Of a stretch of DNA of 64,000 nucleotides, positions 41,913-50,429 are shown piece after piece. Origin of the DNA: DATKDP01 sp035546335 (GTDB taxonomy: Bacteria; Acidobacteriota; Thermoanaerobaculia; Gp7-AA8); the NCBI GenBank assembly GCA_035546335.1, contig DATKDP010000113.1, positions 1-64,000 on the forward strand. Direction: 5' to 3'. The position numbers and the translations under genes were made by a program. The first letter of the stretch is position 1, and each line of letters begins with the position of its first letter. The notes under the pieces are model-generated. The model was not told where the DNA came from. It was given only the letters and a program-made list of their open reading frames with translations, and did no database searches.

Positions 41913-43259
41913 TCAGCGACTGATTCTCGCCCGCTCTGATTCCAGATGCCCGGTTACTTTCGCCGAGAACGCTTTTGCATCGACCAGCGGCCGTGCATTG
42001 CAGTGCAGACAGTTCGGGCGCAGCGCGCCGGTCAGCAGTTCCTCGCGCAGTTCCCGGAAGGGCTCGCCGTCGACGATGTCCTCGAGCGATTCGACCGCGA
42101 GGCTGCCGAGTGTCTCTTCGAAGAAACAGCAGGGGCGCACGTCTCCCGTCGCCTGAACGAAAGCGATCCGCCACGGATCGAGGCAGTCTCGCGTCATTCC
42201 CTCTCCCGGCTCGTCGTAGTGAACGGTCTTGGCCATCGCCCCTCCGCTGCGTGCATCGGCGAATACCTCCTCGGCGTCGTCATCGACGAGAAGGGCGGAG
42301 ATGGGTGGATCGACGAAGACCGTTCCGTTTCGCTCGGCAATCTGTTCGAGTGCCGCGCGGAGCTCCCTCCCTGCTGAGGCGAGGGCATCGGGAGGCAACG
42401 TCGAAACATGCCGCGCGACCATCGCTCCCGGAATCGGGTCGTATTCGACCAGGTCGCCAAAACGAAACACCCGCACGCCGCGCTCGAGCATCGCGGTGAC
42501 CAGCTCGCGGAGACGAGGGGCCGACTGATCGCTCACCACGCAGCTCAATGCCAGCTCGGGAGTGCGCCGGCGCTCCTTTGCGAATCCGGCGATCGCCTCG
42601 ATGTTCTCCAGAATGGTTTGAAGTCGAGCTCCCCGCCTCAGAGCCGCGAGCAGCTCCGCATCAGCCGTATCGAGACTCACGAGAATCGACTCGAATCGTG
42701 AGAGCGCGGCGATCTCCGGAGGTGTGAGCCGCTTGGCGAGATTCGTCGTGATGTGAAGCCGGAATCCCGCGTCGGCGAGCCGGTCCGAGAGCGCCTCCCA
42801 TCCTTTCACGATGGAGCTTTCGCCATGGCCGTTCATCACGATGATCTGCACTCCCCGCGCGTGCATTTCCTCGATGAAGGGGTCGAGTCGCTCGAGAGGA
42901 AGATCGTCCGCCCGATACGTGGGCTGGCTGACCGGGCAGTAGACGCAGCGCAGATTGCACCGCGTCGTCAGCTCGAGATAGACCATCACGGTCGTCGGCG
43001 CCTGGAGGGGATCGAGCCTCCGCAGCGGTCCATCGACCGGCGCCGCAGCCAGCCTCCCCTCTGCTGCGCCGAATTCGATCCAATGCTCGAATGCCGTGCT
43101 GAAGAGCCCCTGGCGGACCGCTGCTGCGACATCGGCGTAGCTGTCGAGGTAGAAGCGCTCATCGAATCGGCTCCCGCTGAGGGCCTCTCGAAGCTTCCAG
43201 TAGCCATGCCGCAGAGGGCGGCGGGGAACTGTTCGAACCGAAATCATCGCGCCAGGCAT
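41913..43259 (-). CDS. Radical SAM protein with YLxxYxDVA-type N-terminal domain
   Basis: A 448-aa protein. N-terminal residues about 20-70 carry FDERFYLDSYADVAAAVRQG with a following HWIEFGAAEGR, a short module otherwise seen in surface and polysaccharide-related proteins. The radical SAM core has CNLRCVYC (CxxxCxxC for the [4Fe-4S] cluster). The C-terminal part has Cys residues in CLDPWRIAF, PCCFFEE and NCLHCNARP, which suggest a SPASM-like auxiliary cluster. The target of modification is unknown. TACGAT lies 12 nt before the chosen ATG. The upstream 270 nt show no gene. Confidence 0.88.
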   Translation of the reverse strand: MPGAMISVRTVPRRPLRHGYWKLREALSGSRFDERFYLDSYADVAAAVRQGLFSTAFEHWIEFGAAEGRLAAAPVDGPLRRLDPLQAPTTVMVYLELTTRCNLRCVYCPVSQPTYRADDLPLERLDPFIEEMHARGVQIIVMNGHGESSIVKGWEALSDRLADAGFRLHITTNLAKRLTPPEIAALSRFESILVSLDTADAELLAALRRGARLQTILENIEAIAGFAKERRRTPELALSCVVSDQSAPRLRELVTAMLERGVRVFRFGDLVEYDPIPGAMVARHVSTLPPDALASAGRELRAALEQIAERNGTVFVDPPISALLVDDDAEEVFADARSGGAMAKTVHYDEPGEGMTRDCLDPWRIAFVQATGDVRPCCFFEETLGSLAVESLEDIVDGEPFRELREELLTGALRPNCLHCNARPLVDAKAFSAKVTGHLESERARISR

Positions 43260-43530
43260 AGGGATCGCCCCATCGTAACCAGTTCCGGCTGGATCGACTT
43301 CCCGAATGTCAGGATCGTGTGAGGACCATTGCACCCCTGGCAACGACGGCCTTTTCGTCAGGCTCGTCCATCTCCATGGTCGCACCCGGAAGCTCGAAGA
43401 CGATTCGAGCGGTTCCGCGATGATCATCACCGTTCGCAAGGTTGGATACCGTATGGCGATGCCCCCGGATAGCCGGACGTCTTGACCCCCCGGCGGTGCG
43501 TTGTTAGCATTCGTGCGACCTCCCCGCCGC

Positions 43531-45291
43531 ATGATCACCTACCTCAAAGTCAGGAATCTCGCCATCGTCGAGGAGTTCGCGATCGAGCCCGGGCCGGGAC
43601 TCAACGTCCTCACAGGCGAGACCGGCGCCGGGAAATCACTGCTCATCGACTCGCTCGAGTTTCTCAGCGGCGCGCGCGGATCGTCGGACAGCATCCGCAG
43701 CGGAGCCGACAGGATGTCCGCCGAGGCGATTGTCCAGACGACCGCCGAGGCGAAGAGCCGATTCGACGATCTGGGAATCGACTGTGAAGCAGACGGCGGA
43801 TCGATGGAGCTGATCATCCGCCGCGAGATCGCATCGAACGGCCGGGGAAGGGTGAGCGTCAACGGATCGCTTCTCGGAACGCGCGATCTCGCTTCGGCCA
43901 TGGAGAGCCTCATCGAGATCCACGGCCAGAACGAATCGCACCAGCGGATCGCTGGAAAATCGTTCCGCGAGATTCTCGACGAATTCGCCGGAAACGAGGA
44001 GATTCTCCAGCGCGTTCGCAATGCCTGGCGGCTCTGGCGCAACGTCGCCGTCGAGCTCGAGGATCTGCGAAAGGCACAACACGAGCTCTCCCTCCGGCTC
44101 GACCTGCTCCGGTATCAGATTCAGGAAATTTCCGAGGCGAAGCCGCTGCCGGACGAAGAGGAAGCGCTCCGGGCGGAGAAGGCGATTCTCGCCAACGCCC
44201 GCGAGATGATCGAAGCCACCGCCGGTGCGTTCGCTCTGGTCGAGGACGACGAGGCGTCGGCCCTCAGCTCGGTCGCGCGGGCGCAACACCTCCTGCAGCC
44301 CCTCGCGGGCAAGATCGCCGAGATCCGTCAGCTGCATCAGGAGCTCGAGGACATTCGCTTCCGGCTGCAGGAACAGGGACGCGTCCTCGCTCATCTCGCC
44401 GACTCCGTACGAATCGACCCGGGACGTCTCGAAGAGATCGAGGACCGGCTCGTCGTTCTCGAGCGGATGAAAAAAAAGTACGGCGGCACGATCGAGGCGG
44501 TCCTCGCTCATCTCGCCAGGATCCGCGAGGAATACGATCAGCTCTCCGACTACGAAACCAGCGTGGAGAAGCTCGAGCGCGACGAGAGTCTGCAATATCA
44601 GGCATATCACGAAGCGGCCGTCGAGCTCTCCCGCCGCCGTGTCGAGGCCGCACCGCGACTGCAACAGGCGATCGAGGACGATTTGCAGGATCTCGCGATG
44701 GAGAACACCACGGTTCGCGTTTTCGTGGCGACGGCCTCGACCGATGGAGCCCGGCCAACGGCCACCGGACGAGCCGGGCCCGACGGACTCGATCAGGTGG
44801 AGATCCTGATCGCTCCCAATCGCGGAGAGGAGCCGAAGCCGTTGCAGCGAATCGCATCCGGCGGAGAGCTGTCGCGAATTCAGCTCGCTGTCGCGTCGGC
44901 GCTCTTCCGCCACTCCGAAAAGTCTCCCGGCGCGACGCTCGTCTTCGACGAGATCGACGCGGGAATCGGCGGCCGCGTCGCTGAAGCAGTCGGAAAGAAG
45001 CTGCGCCAGCTCGCACGCACCAATCAGGTGATCTGCGTCACCCATCTTCCCCAGATCGCCAGCCTCGGGGCGACGCACTTTCGCGTCTGGAAGGAAGAGC
45101 ACGACGGGCGCACTCGGGCGCGGATCGAGCGCCTCGACGAGCGGGAGCGCCGCATCGAGGAGCTAGCGCGAATGCTCGGAGGCGAAGTCGTGACCCCCTC
45201 CGCACGCGCCCATGCGACGGAATTGCTCGGCCGTGCGGACGAGCAGCCGGCGAGGAAGCGGACCGGGCGAAGCACTGTTTCGACTCGGTGA
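43531..45291 (+). CDS. recN: DNA repair protein RecN
   Basis: A 586-aa SMC-like ATPase involved in double-strand-break repair. The N-terminal Walker A is TGETGAGKSLLIDSL, central coiled-coil arms span about 160-370, the ABC signature is ASGGELSRIQLA, and Walker B is LVFDEIDAGIGG. The C-terminal part has ICVTHLPQIASLG. The length is normal (E. coli 553). The ATG before ITYLKVRNLAIVEEF matches the family N-terminus. It heads an operon: its stop overlaps the thiF-family start. Confidence 0.96.
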   Translation: MITYLKVRNLAIVEEFAIEPGPGLNVLTGETGAGKSLLIDSLEFLSGARGSSDSIRSGADRMSAEAIVQTTAEAKSRFDDLGIDCEADGGSMELIIRREIASNGRGRVSVNGSLLGTRDLASAMESLIEIHGQNESHQRIAGKSFREILDEFAGNEEILQRVRNAWRLWRNVAVELEDLRKAQHELSLRLDLLRYQIQEISEAKPLPDEEEALRAEKAILANAREMIEATAGAFALVEDDEASALSSVARAQHLLQPLAGKIAEIRQLHQELEDIRFRLQEQGRVLAHLADSVRIDPGRLEEIEDRLVVLERMKKKYGGTIEAVLAHLARIREEYDQLSDYETSVEKLERDESLQYQAYHEAAVELSRRRVEAAPRLQQAIEDDLQDLAMENTTVRVFVATASTDGARPTATGRAGPDGLDQVEILIAPNRGEEPKPLQRIASGGELSRIQLAVASALFRHSEKSPGATLVFDEIDAGIGGRVAEAVGKKLRQLARTNQVICVTHLPQIASLGATHFRVWKEEHDGRTRARIERLDERERRIEELARMLGGEVVTPSARAHATELLGRADEQPARKRTGRSTVSTR

Positions 45292-46328
45292 TGATGACCC
45301 GCGGCAACAGACATTCGCGCCACGAGCTCTTCGCGCCGATCGGTGCCGAGGGGCAGGCGAAGCTCGCCTCCAGCAGGATTGCCGTCGTGGGCTGTGGAGC
45401 GCTCGGCAGCAATGCGGCTGGGATGCTGGGACGCGCCGGAGTCGGAACTGCGGGGGCCGGACTGCTGCGTCTGATCGATCGCGATTACGTCGAGGAGTCG
45501 AATCTTCAGCGTCAGGCGCTCTTCGACAGCGAGGACGCGCGGCACGCCACGCCGAAGGCGCTCGCCGCCGCGCGACATCTCGAGCGAATCGACGCCCGCA
45601 TCCGCACCGAAGCGATCGTACGGGAGTTGAACGCGTCGAGTGCTCTGGCACTGCTGGAAGGAGTCGATCTGATCATCGACGGCACCGACAACTTTCGCAC
45701 GCGATTCGTCATCAACGATGCCGCTGTGGCCCTCGAGCGGCCATGGATCTATGGAGCAGCGGTCGGGAGCCGGGGGGCTGTCGCGACCATCCTTCCCGGC
45801 ACGACGCCATGTCTCCGCTGCCTTCTCGAGGAAGTGCCCGCTTTCGGCGCGGCCGAAAGCTGCGACACTGCCGGGATCATCACTCCCCTGCCGGCTCTCG
45901 TCGCGTCTCTGCAGGTGGCTGCAGCGATGAAACTGATCGTCTCGGGGGAAATCGAGCGCGGTGTGAGCACGTTCGACTGCTGGTCGGGTACCCGGTCGTT
46001 TCGCAACTCGCTCGCGGATGTCTCGAGGAACGGCTCGTGTCGGTCCTGCGGAACCAGGGAGCTTCCCGCTCTCGAGGAGGACTCCGAGCAGGTCGTCACG
46101 CTCTGCGGACGCAACTCCGTCCAGCTCTTCTCCTCGCTGAAGGGGGATCTCGATTCCGTCGAGCGACGGTTCATCGCGATGGGTCGCGTGCATCGCAGCC
46201 CTCAGTCGGTCACAGCGGAAATCGAGGAAGGCTGCCTGACGCTCTTCGAGGACGGCCGCGTGATCGTCGAAGGGACGACCGATCCCCTCGAGGCAAAGTC
46301 GATCGTCGCACGCTATCTCGGCGGATGA
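45288..46328 (+). CDS. ThiF/MoeB/HesA-family adenylyltransferase
   Basis: A 346-aa E1-like enzyme that adenylates the C-terminal Gly of a ubiquitin-like sulfur carrier (ThiS, MoaD or similar). The Rossmann motif VVGCGALGSN is at about 32-41, with DRDYVEESNLQRQALF, DGTDNFRTRFVIN and a zinc-binding CxxC pair (CLRC, then CRSC). The C-terminal about 80 residues have no rhodanese domain. It starts with GTG or one of two following ATGs overlapping the recN stop. Whether it serves thiamine or molybdopterin synthesis cannot be told, as no carrier gene is nearby. Confidence 0.92.
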   Translation: MMMTRGNRHSRHELFAPIGAEGQAKLASSRIAVVGCGALGSNAAGMLGRAGVGTAGAGLLRLIDRDYVEESNLQRQALFDSEDARHATPKALAAARHLERIDARIRTEAIVRELNASSALALLEGVDLIIDGTDNFRTRFVINDAAVALERPWIYGAAVGSRGAVATILPGTTPCLRCLLEEVPAFGAAESCDTAGIITPLPALVASLQVAAAMKLIVSGEIERGVSTFDCWSGTRSFRNSLADVSRNGSCRSCGTRELPALEEDSEQVVTLCGRNSVQLFSSLKGDLDSVERRFIAMGRVHRSPQSVTAEIEEGCLTLFEDGRVIVEGTTDPLEAKSIVARYLGG

Positions 46329-46331
46329 GCC

Positions 46332-46967
46332 ATGACGTGCCACTGGAAGGCGTCACCGCCCGAAGGACCGAGCGAGACCGAGCTGGCCGAGATCGCGGCA
46401 GTGCTCACGGCGGGCGGTGTCGTGATTCTCCCCACCGACACCATCTACGGCCTGCATGCGATGGCATCCAGCGCTCCAGCCATCGCGCGAATCGCCGGGC
46501 TCAAAGGACGCGACAGCGACAAGCCGCTGATCGTTCTCGCAGCATCAGTCGAACAGTTGCGCACGCTCGGCGCCGAACCTTCGAACGATGTCGATGAGCT
46601 GCTCGAATCCATCTGGCCCGCTCCTCTGACGGCGATCCTTCCTCTGCATTCGCCGATCGCTGCAAGCGGCGGCCGGACAACCCTCGGCGCCCGCATTCCT
46701 GACGTTGCCTGGTTGCGCCGCCTCATCGACACGACGGGACCGCTGGTTTCGACGAGCGTCAATCCGAGCGGCAACCCGCCGCTCGAGAGCACCGCGAATC
46801 TGGAGGAGGCAACGGCAAAATTGGTCGATGGAGTTCTTCATTATGGGCAACTTTCCGGAGAACCATCCACAATTGTCGACTTCACCGGAGAGAATCCTGT
46901 CGTGCTGCGTGAGGGTGCATTCGGCTTTACACAGAAGCTGCGGAAAATGCTGTGGAAAACGTTGTGA
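46332..46967 (+). CDS. tsaC: L-threonylcarbamoyladenylate synthase (TsaC/YrdC)
   Basis: A 211-aa enzyme that makes threonylcarbamoyl-AMP for t6A37 modification of ANN-decoding tRNAs. Signature elements: VVILPTDTIYGLHA, KGRDSDKPLIVLAAS, WPAPLTAILP, the KxR-type TTLGARIPDVAWLRRL and STSVNPSGNPPLES. It lacks the long Sua5 C-terminal domain. It starts 3 nt after the ThiF-family gene and so is the third gene of the recN operon. Confidence 0.94.
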   Translation: MTCHWKASPPEGPSETELAEIAAVLTAGGVVILPTDTIYGLHAMASSAPAIARIAGLKGRDSDKPLIVLAASVEQLRTLGAEPSNDVDELLESIWPAPLTAILPLHSPIAASGGRTTLGARIPDVAWLRRLIDTTGPLVSTSVNPSGNPPLESTANLEEATAKLVDGVLHYGQLSGEPSTIVDFTGENPVVLREGAFGFTQKLRKMLWKTL

Positions 46968-47208
46968 AAAACGTCAAAACCGGCCTCCTGTCGGACGCTT
47001 CACCAAAATGCACACGATTTTGGGCGAAACATACAACCTGTTCATAATCAGTTGTTTAGCACGAAAACTGCACAAGGTCTTTGGCGTCCTGAACGGCTGA
47101 GAGCGCAAAATGGGGGAGTTCGCGCGCGATTCCATGGATCGACCGGTCGAAATCCTGCCAAGGAGCTCTGCACCCGCGCTCTGCGCGGACGGCGCTGATG
47201 CTCGAATC

Positions 47209-48585
47209 TCAGAGCCAATAGTGCAGCGCGAGGGTTGCCAGTCCGAGGAATGAAAAGAACCCGGCGACGTCGGTGAAGGTCGTCACGAAGATCGACGACG
47301 ACACGGCCGGATCGAATCCCAGCTCGTCGAGCGCGAGGGGGACCATGCCTCCCGCAACGCCGGCGATCACCATGTTGATGATCATCGCGCCGCAGAGAAT
47401 CAGAGCCAGACGCCAGTCGCCGGTCCAGAGGCCGACGATTCCTCCGGTCAGGATTCCCATGCCGACGCCGTTGGAGAGTCCGACGATGAGCTCCTTGATG
47501 ACCGGCCAGAGTCCGCTGCGCCATTCGACCTCTCCGAACGCGAGTCCGCGGACGAAGACGGTGAGTGTCTGAGTTCCGGCGTTTCCTCCCATGCCCGCGA
47601 CGATCGGCATGAATGCGGCGAGGACGGCCCAGCGCTCGATCGTGTCCTCGAAGAGTCGCACCACACTCGCTGCGAGAAAGGCGGTGACGAGGTTGACCAT
47701 CAACCAGGGAAACCGCATGCGGAACGACGTGAGTGCCGGGCTGGAGACGCGCTCGCCGACGGCGACTCCGGCGAGATGGAGCAGATCTTCCTCCGCCTCC
47801 TCCTGAATGACGTCGATGACGTCGTCCACGGTGACGACGCCGACCAGCCGGTTCTGGAGATCGACGACGGGCGCTGAAAGGAGATCGTACTTCGCGACGA
47901 TCCGCGCAACCTCTTCCTGCGTGGCATCGACGTTCGTGCGAATGACGTTCGTGGCCATGATCGAGCCGAGCTTCGCATCGGGATTTGCGAGAATGAGATT
48001 CCGAAGCGAGAGGACGCCGACGAGCTGATTCGAGGAATCGACCGTGTAGACGTAGAAAAAGGAGTCTTTCCGCGGATACTTCCGGATCGCTTCGATCGCG
48101 CTGGCGACCGTGAGATCCTCATCGAGCGCGAGGAACTCGGTGTTCATGAGCGATCCGGCGGTCTCCTCGTCGCCGACCAGAAGGGACTCGAGCTTCGCAC
48201 CACGTGATGGATCGAGACGGTCGAGAATGGCCTGCCGGCGCTCCTCGTCGAGAGCGTCGAGAAGGTCGGCGGCATCGTCGGTGGCCGAGGAACTGCAGAC
48301 GGCCGCGAGCGTCGCGTCGTCGAGGTCGGCGATGATCTCGAGCATCTCGTTGGTCCCGAGGTCGAGAAGAACCCGCGCCGCCTTTCCCGCTTCGATCAGA
48401 AGACCGAGTATTTTCAGGCGGTCCTGCTCGACCAGCAGCAGCAACACGGGAGCGAAATCGGCGGGGAGGGTCTTGTCGATGATTCTGCGAAGCTGCGCCA
48501 TCGCGTTGTGACGCAGCAGCTTCGTCACGACCTGCTGGTAGGAACGAGCCGATGTCGAAGCGAAGATCTTTGCCGGTCGTTTCAT
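47209..48585 (-). CDS. mgtE: Magnesium transporter MgtE
   Basis: A 458-aa Mg2+ channel/transporter. The cytosolic N domain (about 1-130) and two CBS domains (about 135-260, including LDEDLTVASAIEAIRKY and VVTVDDVIDVIQEEAEED) sense Mg2+. The membrane domain has five helices starting near FPWLMVNLVTAFLAASV, with the pore motif MPIVAGMGGNAGTQT. The start at the ATG before KRPAKIF gives the normal length; the longer frame overlaps the AbgT promoter region. No M-box-like leader could be recognised in the short 5' region. Confidence 0.95.
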   Translation of the reverse strand: MKRPAKIFASTSARSYQQVVTKLLRHNAMAQLRRIIDKTLPADFAPVLLLLVEQDRLKILGLLIEAGKAARVLLDLGTNEMLEIIADLDDATLAAVCSSSATDDAADLLDALDEERRQAILDRLDPSRGAKLESLLVGDEETAGSLMNTEFLALDEDLTVASAIEAIRKYPRKDSFFYVYTVDSSNQLVGVLSLRNLILANPDAKLGSIMATNVIRTNVDATQEEVARIVAKYDLLSAPVVDLQNRLVGVVTVDDVIDVIQEEAEEDLLHLAGVAVGERVSSPALTSFRMRFPWLMVNLVTAFLAASVVRLFEDTIERWAVLAAFMPIVAGMGGNAGTQTLTVFVRGLAFGEVEWRSGLWPVIKELIVGLSNGVGMGILTGGIVGLWTGDWRLALILCGAMIINMVIAGVAGGMVPLALDELGFDPAVSSSIFVTTFTDVAGFFSFLGLATLALHYWL

Positions 48586-48740
48586 CTCGTTTCTTCGCGC
48601 ACAGTAAACCACAGCGAAGCCGCGGATGGGAGGAGGATCAGGATGACGGAAAGGTTCCACTGCCCTCAGCACAATCGCGCACTCGTTGACACCATCGACA
48701 TCTGCTAGACTCGCCGCAACAAATTTCCAGCGGAGGAGCA

Positions 48741-50291
48741 ATGGCGAACGAAGAGAAGAGCCCCGTGGCCGGCTCTGGATGGGTCGACCGCGCACTCAAT
48801 GCGATCGAGCGCGTCGGAAACAAGCTCCCGGACCCTGCCGCACTGTTTCTCATCCTCATGGTGATCGTCTGGATTCTGTCGGCACTGCTCGCGCCTGTCC
48901 ACTTCTCGGAGATCGACCCGCGAACCGGAGCGGCCATCGAGATCAAGAATCAGTTGACCGGGACCTCCATCGCTGCGTTTCTGTCGAACATGGTGACCAC
49001 GTTCACCAGCTTCCCTCCTCTCGGTGTGGTCCTGGTAGCACTTCTCGGCGTCGGCGTGGCGGAGCACACCGGCTTCATCAACGCCAGCCTCAAGAAACTG
49101 CTCGGCGTCACCGCGCCGAAACTGCTCACACCGATGGTCATCCTCGTCGGCATCGTGAGCCATACGGCGGTCGACGCCGGCTATGTGCTCGTCATCCCGC
49201 TCGGCGGAGTCATCTTCTACGCCGCCGGAAGACATCCGCTCGCCGGCATTGCTGCAGCATTCGCCGGGGTCTCCGGCGGCTTCAGCGCGAACTTCATCCC
49301 CTCGAGCCTCGATCCGCTCCTGTCCGGGCTCACGCAGTCGGCTGCGCAGATCCTCGATCCGCTGCGTGAGGTGAATCCCCTCTGCAACTGGTTTTTCACC
49401 GGGATCTCCTGCATCCTCATCATCGGCCTGGGGTGGTATCTGACCGACCGCGTCGTCGAGCCTCGGCTGCGGGGAGTCGAGGTCGATGGAGACATCTCCC
49501 AGATCCCTCGGATCGAAGAGCTCGGACCGAAGGAGCTCAGGGGACTGCATGGCGCGCTCCTGGCGATGTTGATCGGGATCATCATCCTCATCGTGGCAAC
49601 GGTTCCGGCAGGCTCCGCGATGCGCTCGCCCGAAGGCTCGGTCACCGCCGCTACCGCACCGCTGATGCGCTCGATCGTGCCGCTGATCTTCCTGCTGTTT
49701 CTCATTCCCGGGATCGTCTACGGCTACGTGGCAGGCACGGCGAAATCGCATCGCGACATCATCAAGGGAATGAGCAACGCGATGGGGACCATGAGCTATT
49801 ACATCGTCATGGCGTTCTTCGCCGCTCTCTTCATCGCCGCCTTCGGCCAATCGAACCTCGGAGCGCTCCTGGCGCTCAAAGGCGCAGCGTTCCTCCAGGC
49901 GATGGGACTTCCCGGCCAGGTCACTCTCTTCGGAATCATTCTGCTGACCGCGTTCGTCAACCTGCTGGTCGGCTCCGCCTCGGCGAAATGGGCGCTGCTT
50001 GCGCCGATCTTCGTTCCGATGCTCATGCAGCTCGGCCTCTCTCCCGAACTGACCCAGGCCGCCTATCGCGTCGGCGACTCGACCACGAACATCATCACTC
50101 CCCTCATGCCCTACTTCCCCCTCGTGGTCGTCTTCTGCCAGCGCTACGTACGAAAGACCGGCATCGGCACGCTCGTGTCGATGATGCTCCCCTTCTCGGT
50201 GACATTTCTCATCGCCTGGACGATCTTCCTCGTCGCTTACTGGATGCTCGGTATCCCCCTCGGGCTGCAGGCTCCCTACGTCTACCCCTGA
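48741..50291 (+). CDS. AbgT family transporter
   Basis: A 516-aa inner-membrane transporter with about 11 helices. The family is known from the p-aminobenzoyl-glutamate importer AbgT and sulfonamide-efflux MtrF. Conserved pieces: PDPAALFLILM, FTSFPPLGVVLVALLGVGVAEHTG, SHTAVDAGYVLVIPLGG, GFSANFIPSSLDPLLSG, and the second repeat GSASAKWALLAPIFVPM with STTNIITPLMPYFPL. It could take up folate breakdown products or expel drugs. GGAGGAG lies 2-4 nt before the ATG, and TTGACA is at 48689-48694. Confidence 0.94.
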   Translation: MANEEKSPVAGSGWVDRALNAIERVGNKLPDPAALFLILMVIVWILSALLAPVHFSEIDPRTGAAIEIKNQLTGTSIAAFLSNMVTTFTSFPPLGVVLVALLGVGVAEHTGFINASLKKLLGVTAPKLLTPMVILVGIVSHTAVDAGYVLVIPLGGVIFYAAGRHPLAGIAAAFAGVSGGFSANFIPSSLDPLLSGLTQSAAQILDPLREVNPLCNWFFTGISCILIIGLGWYLTDRVVEPRLRGVEVDGDISQIPRIEELGPKELRGLHGALLAMLIGIIILIVATVPAGSAMRSPEGSVTAATAPLMRSIVPLIFLLFLIPGIVYGYVAGTAKSHRDIIKGMSNAMGTMSYYIVMAFFAALFIAAFGQSNLGALLALKGAAFLQAMGLPGQVTLFGIILLTAFVNLLVGSASAKWALLAPIFVPMLMQLGLSPELTQAAYRVGDSTTNIITPLMPYFPLVVVFCQRYVRKTGIGTLVSMMLPFSVTFLIAWTIFLVAYWMLGIPLGLQAPYVYP

Positions 50292-50429
50292 TCTACGGAC
50301 CATCCCGGCGTCACGCTCGCCTCAGGCGAGCTGGCGCCGGAGCCAGCCCGCCAGGTGTGACTGAACTGTGACGCCTGCCGAGCTGTTTCGTGGTAATCCT
50401 TGGCTCGACACCCATTCTGGAGAATCATC

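Noticed and set aside
46880..47060. DnaA-box-like sequences and an AT-rich stretch after tsaC (possible origin)
   Set aside because: Only loose matches such as TGTGGAAAA are present, several inside the tsaC coding end, and none of the usual origin neighbours (dnaA, dnaN, rpmH, gidA) is here.
48586..48740. Mg2+ riboswitch (M-box) upstream of mgtE
   Set aside because: The gap to the divergent AbgT gene is only 155 nt, includes a dispersed repeat end (CAGGATGACGG), and no M-box-like helices could be recognised.
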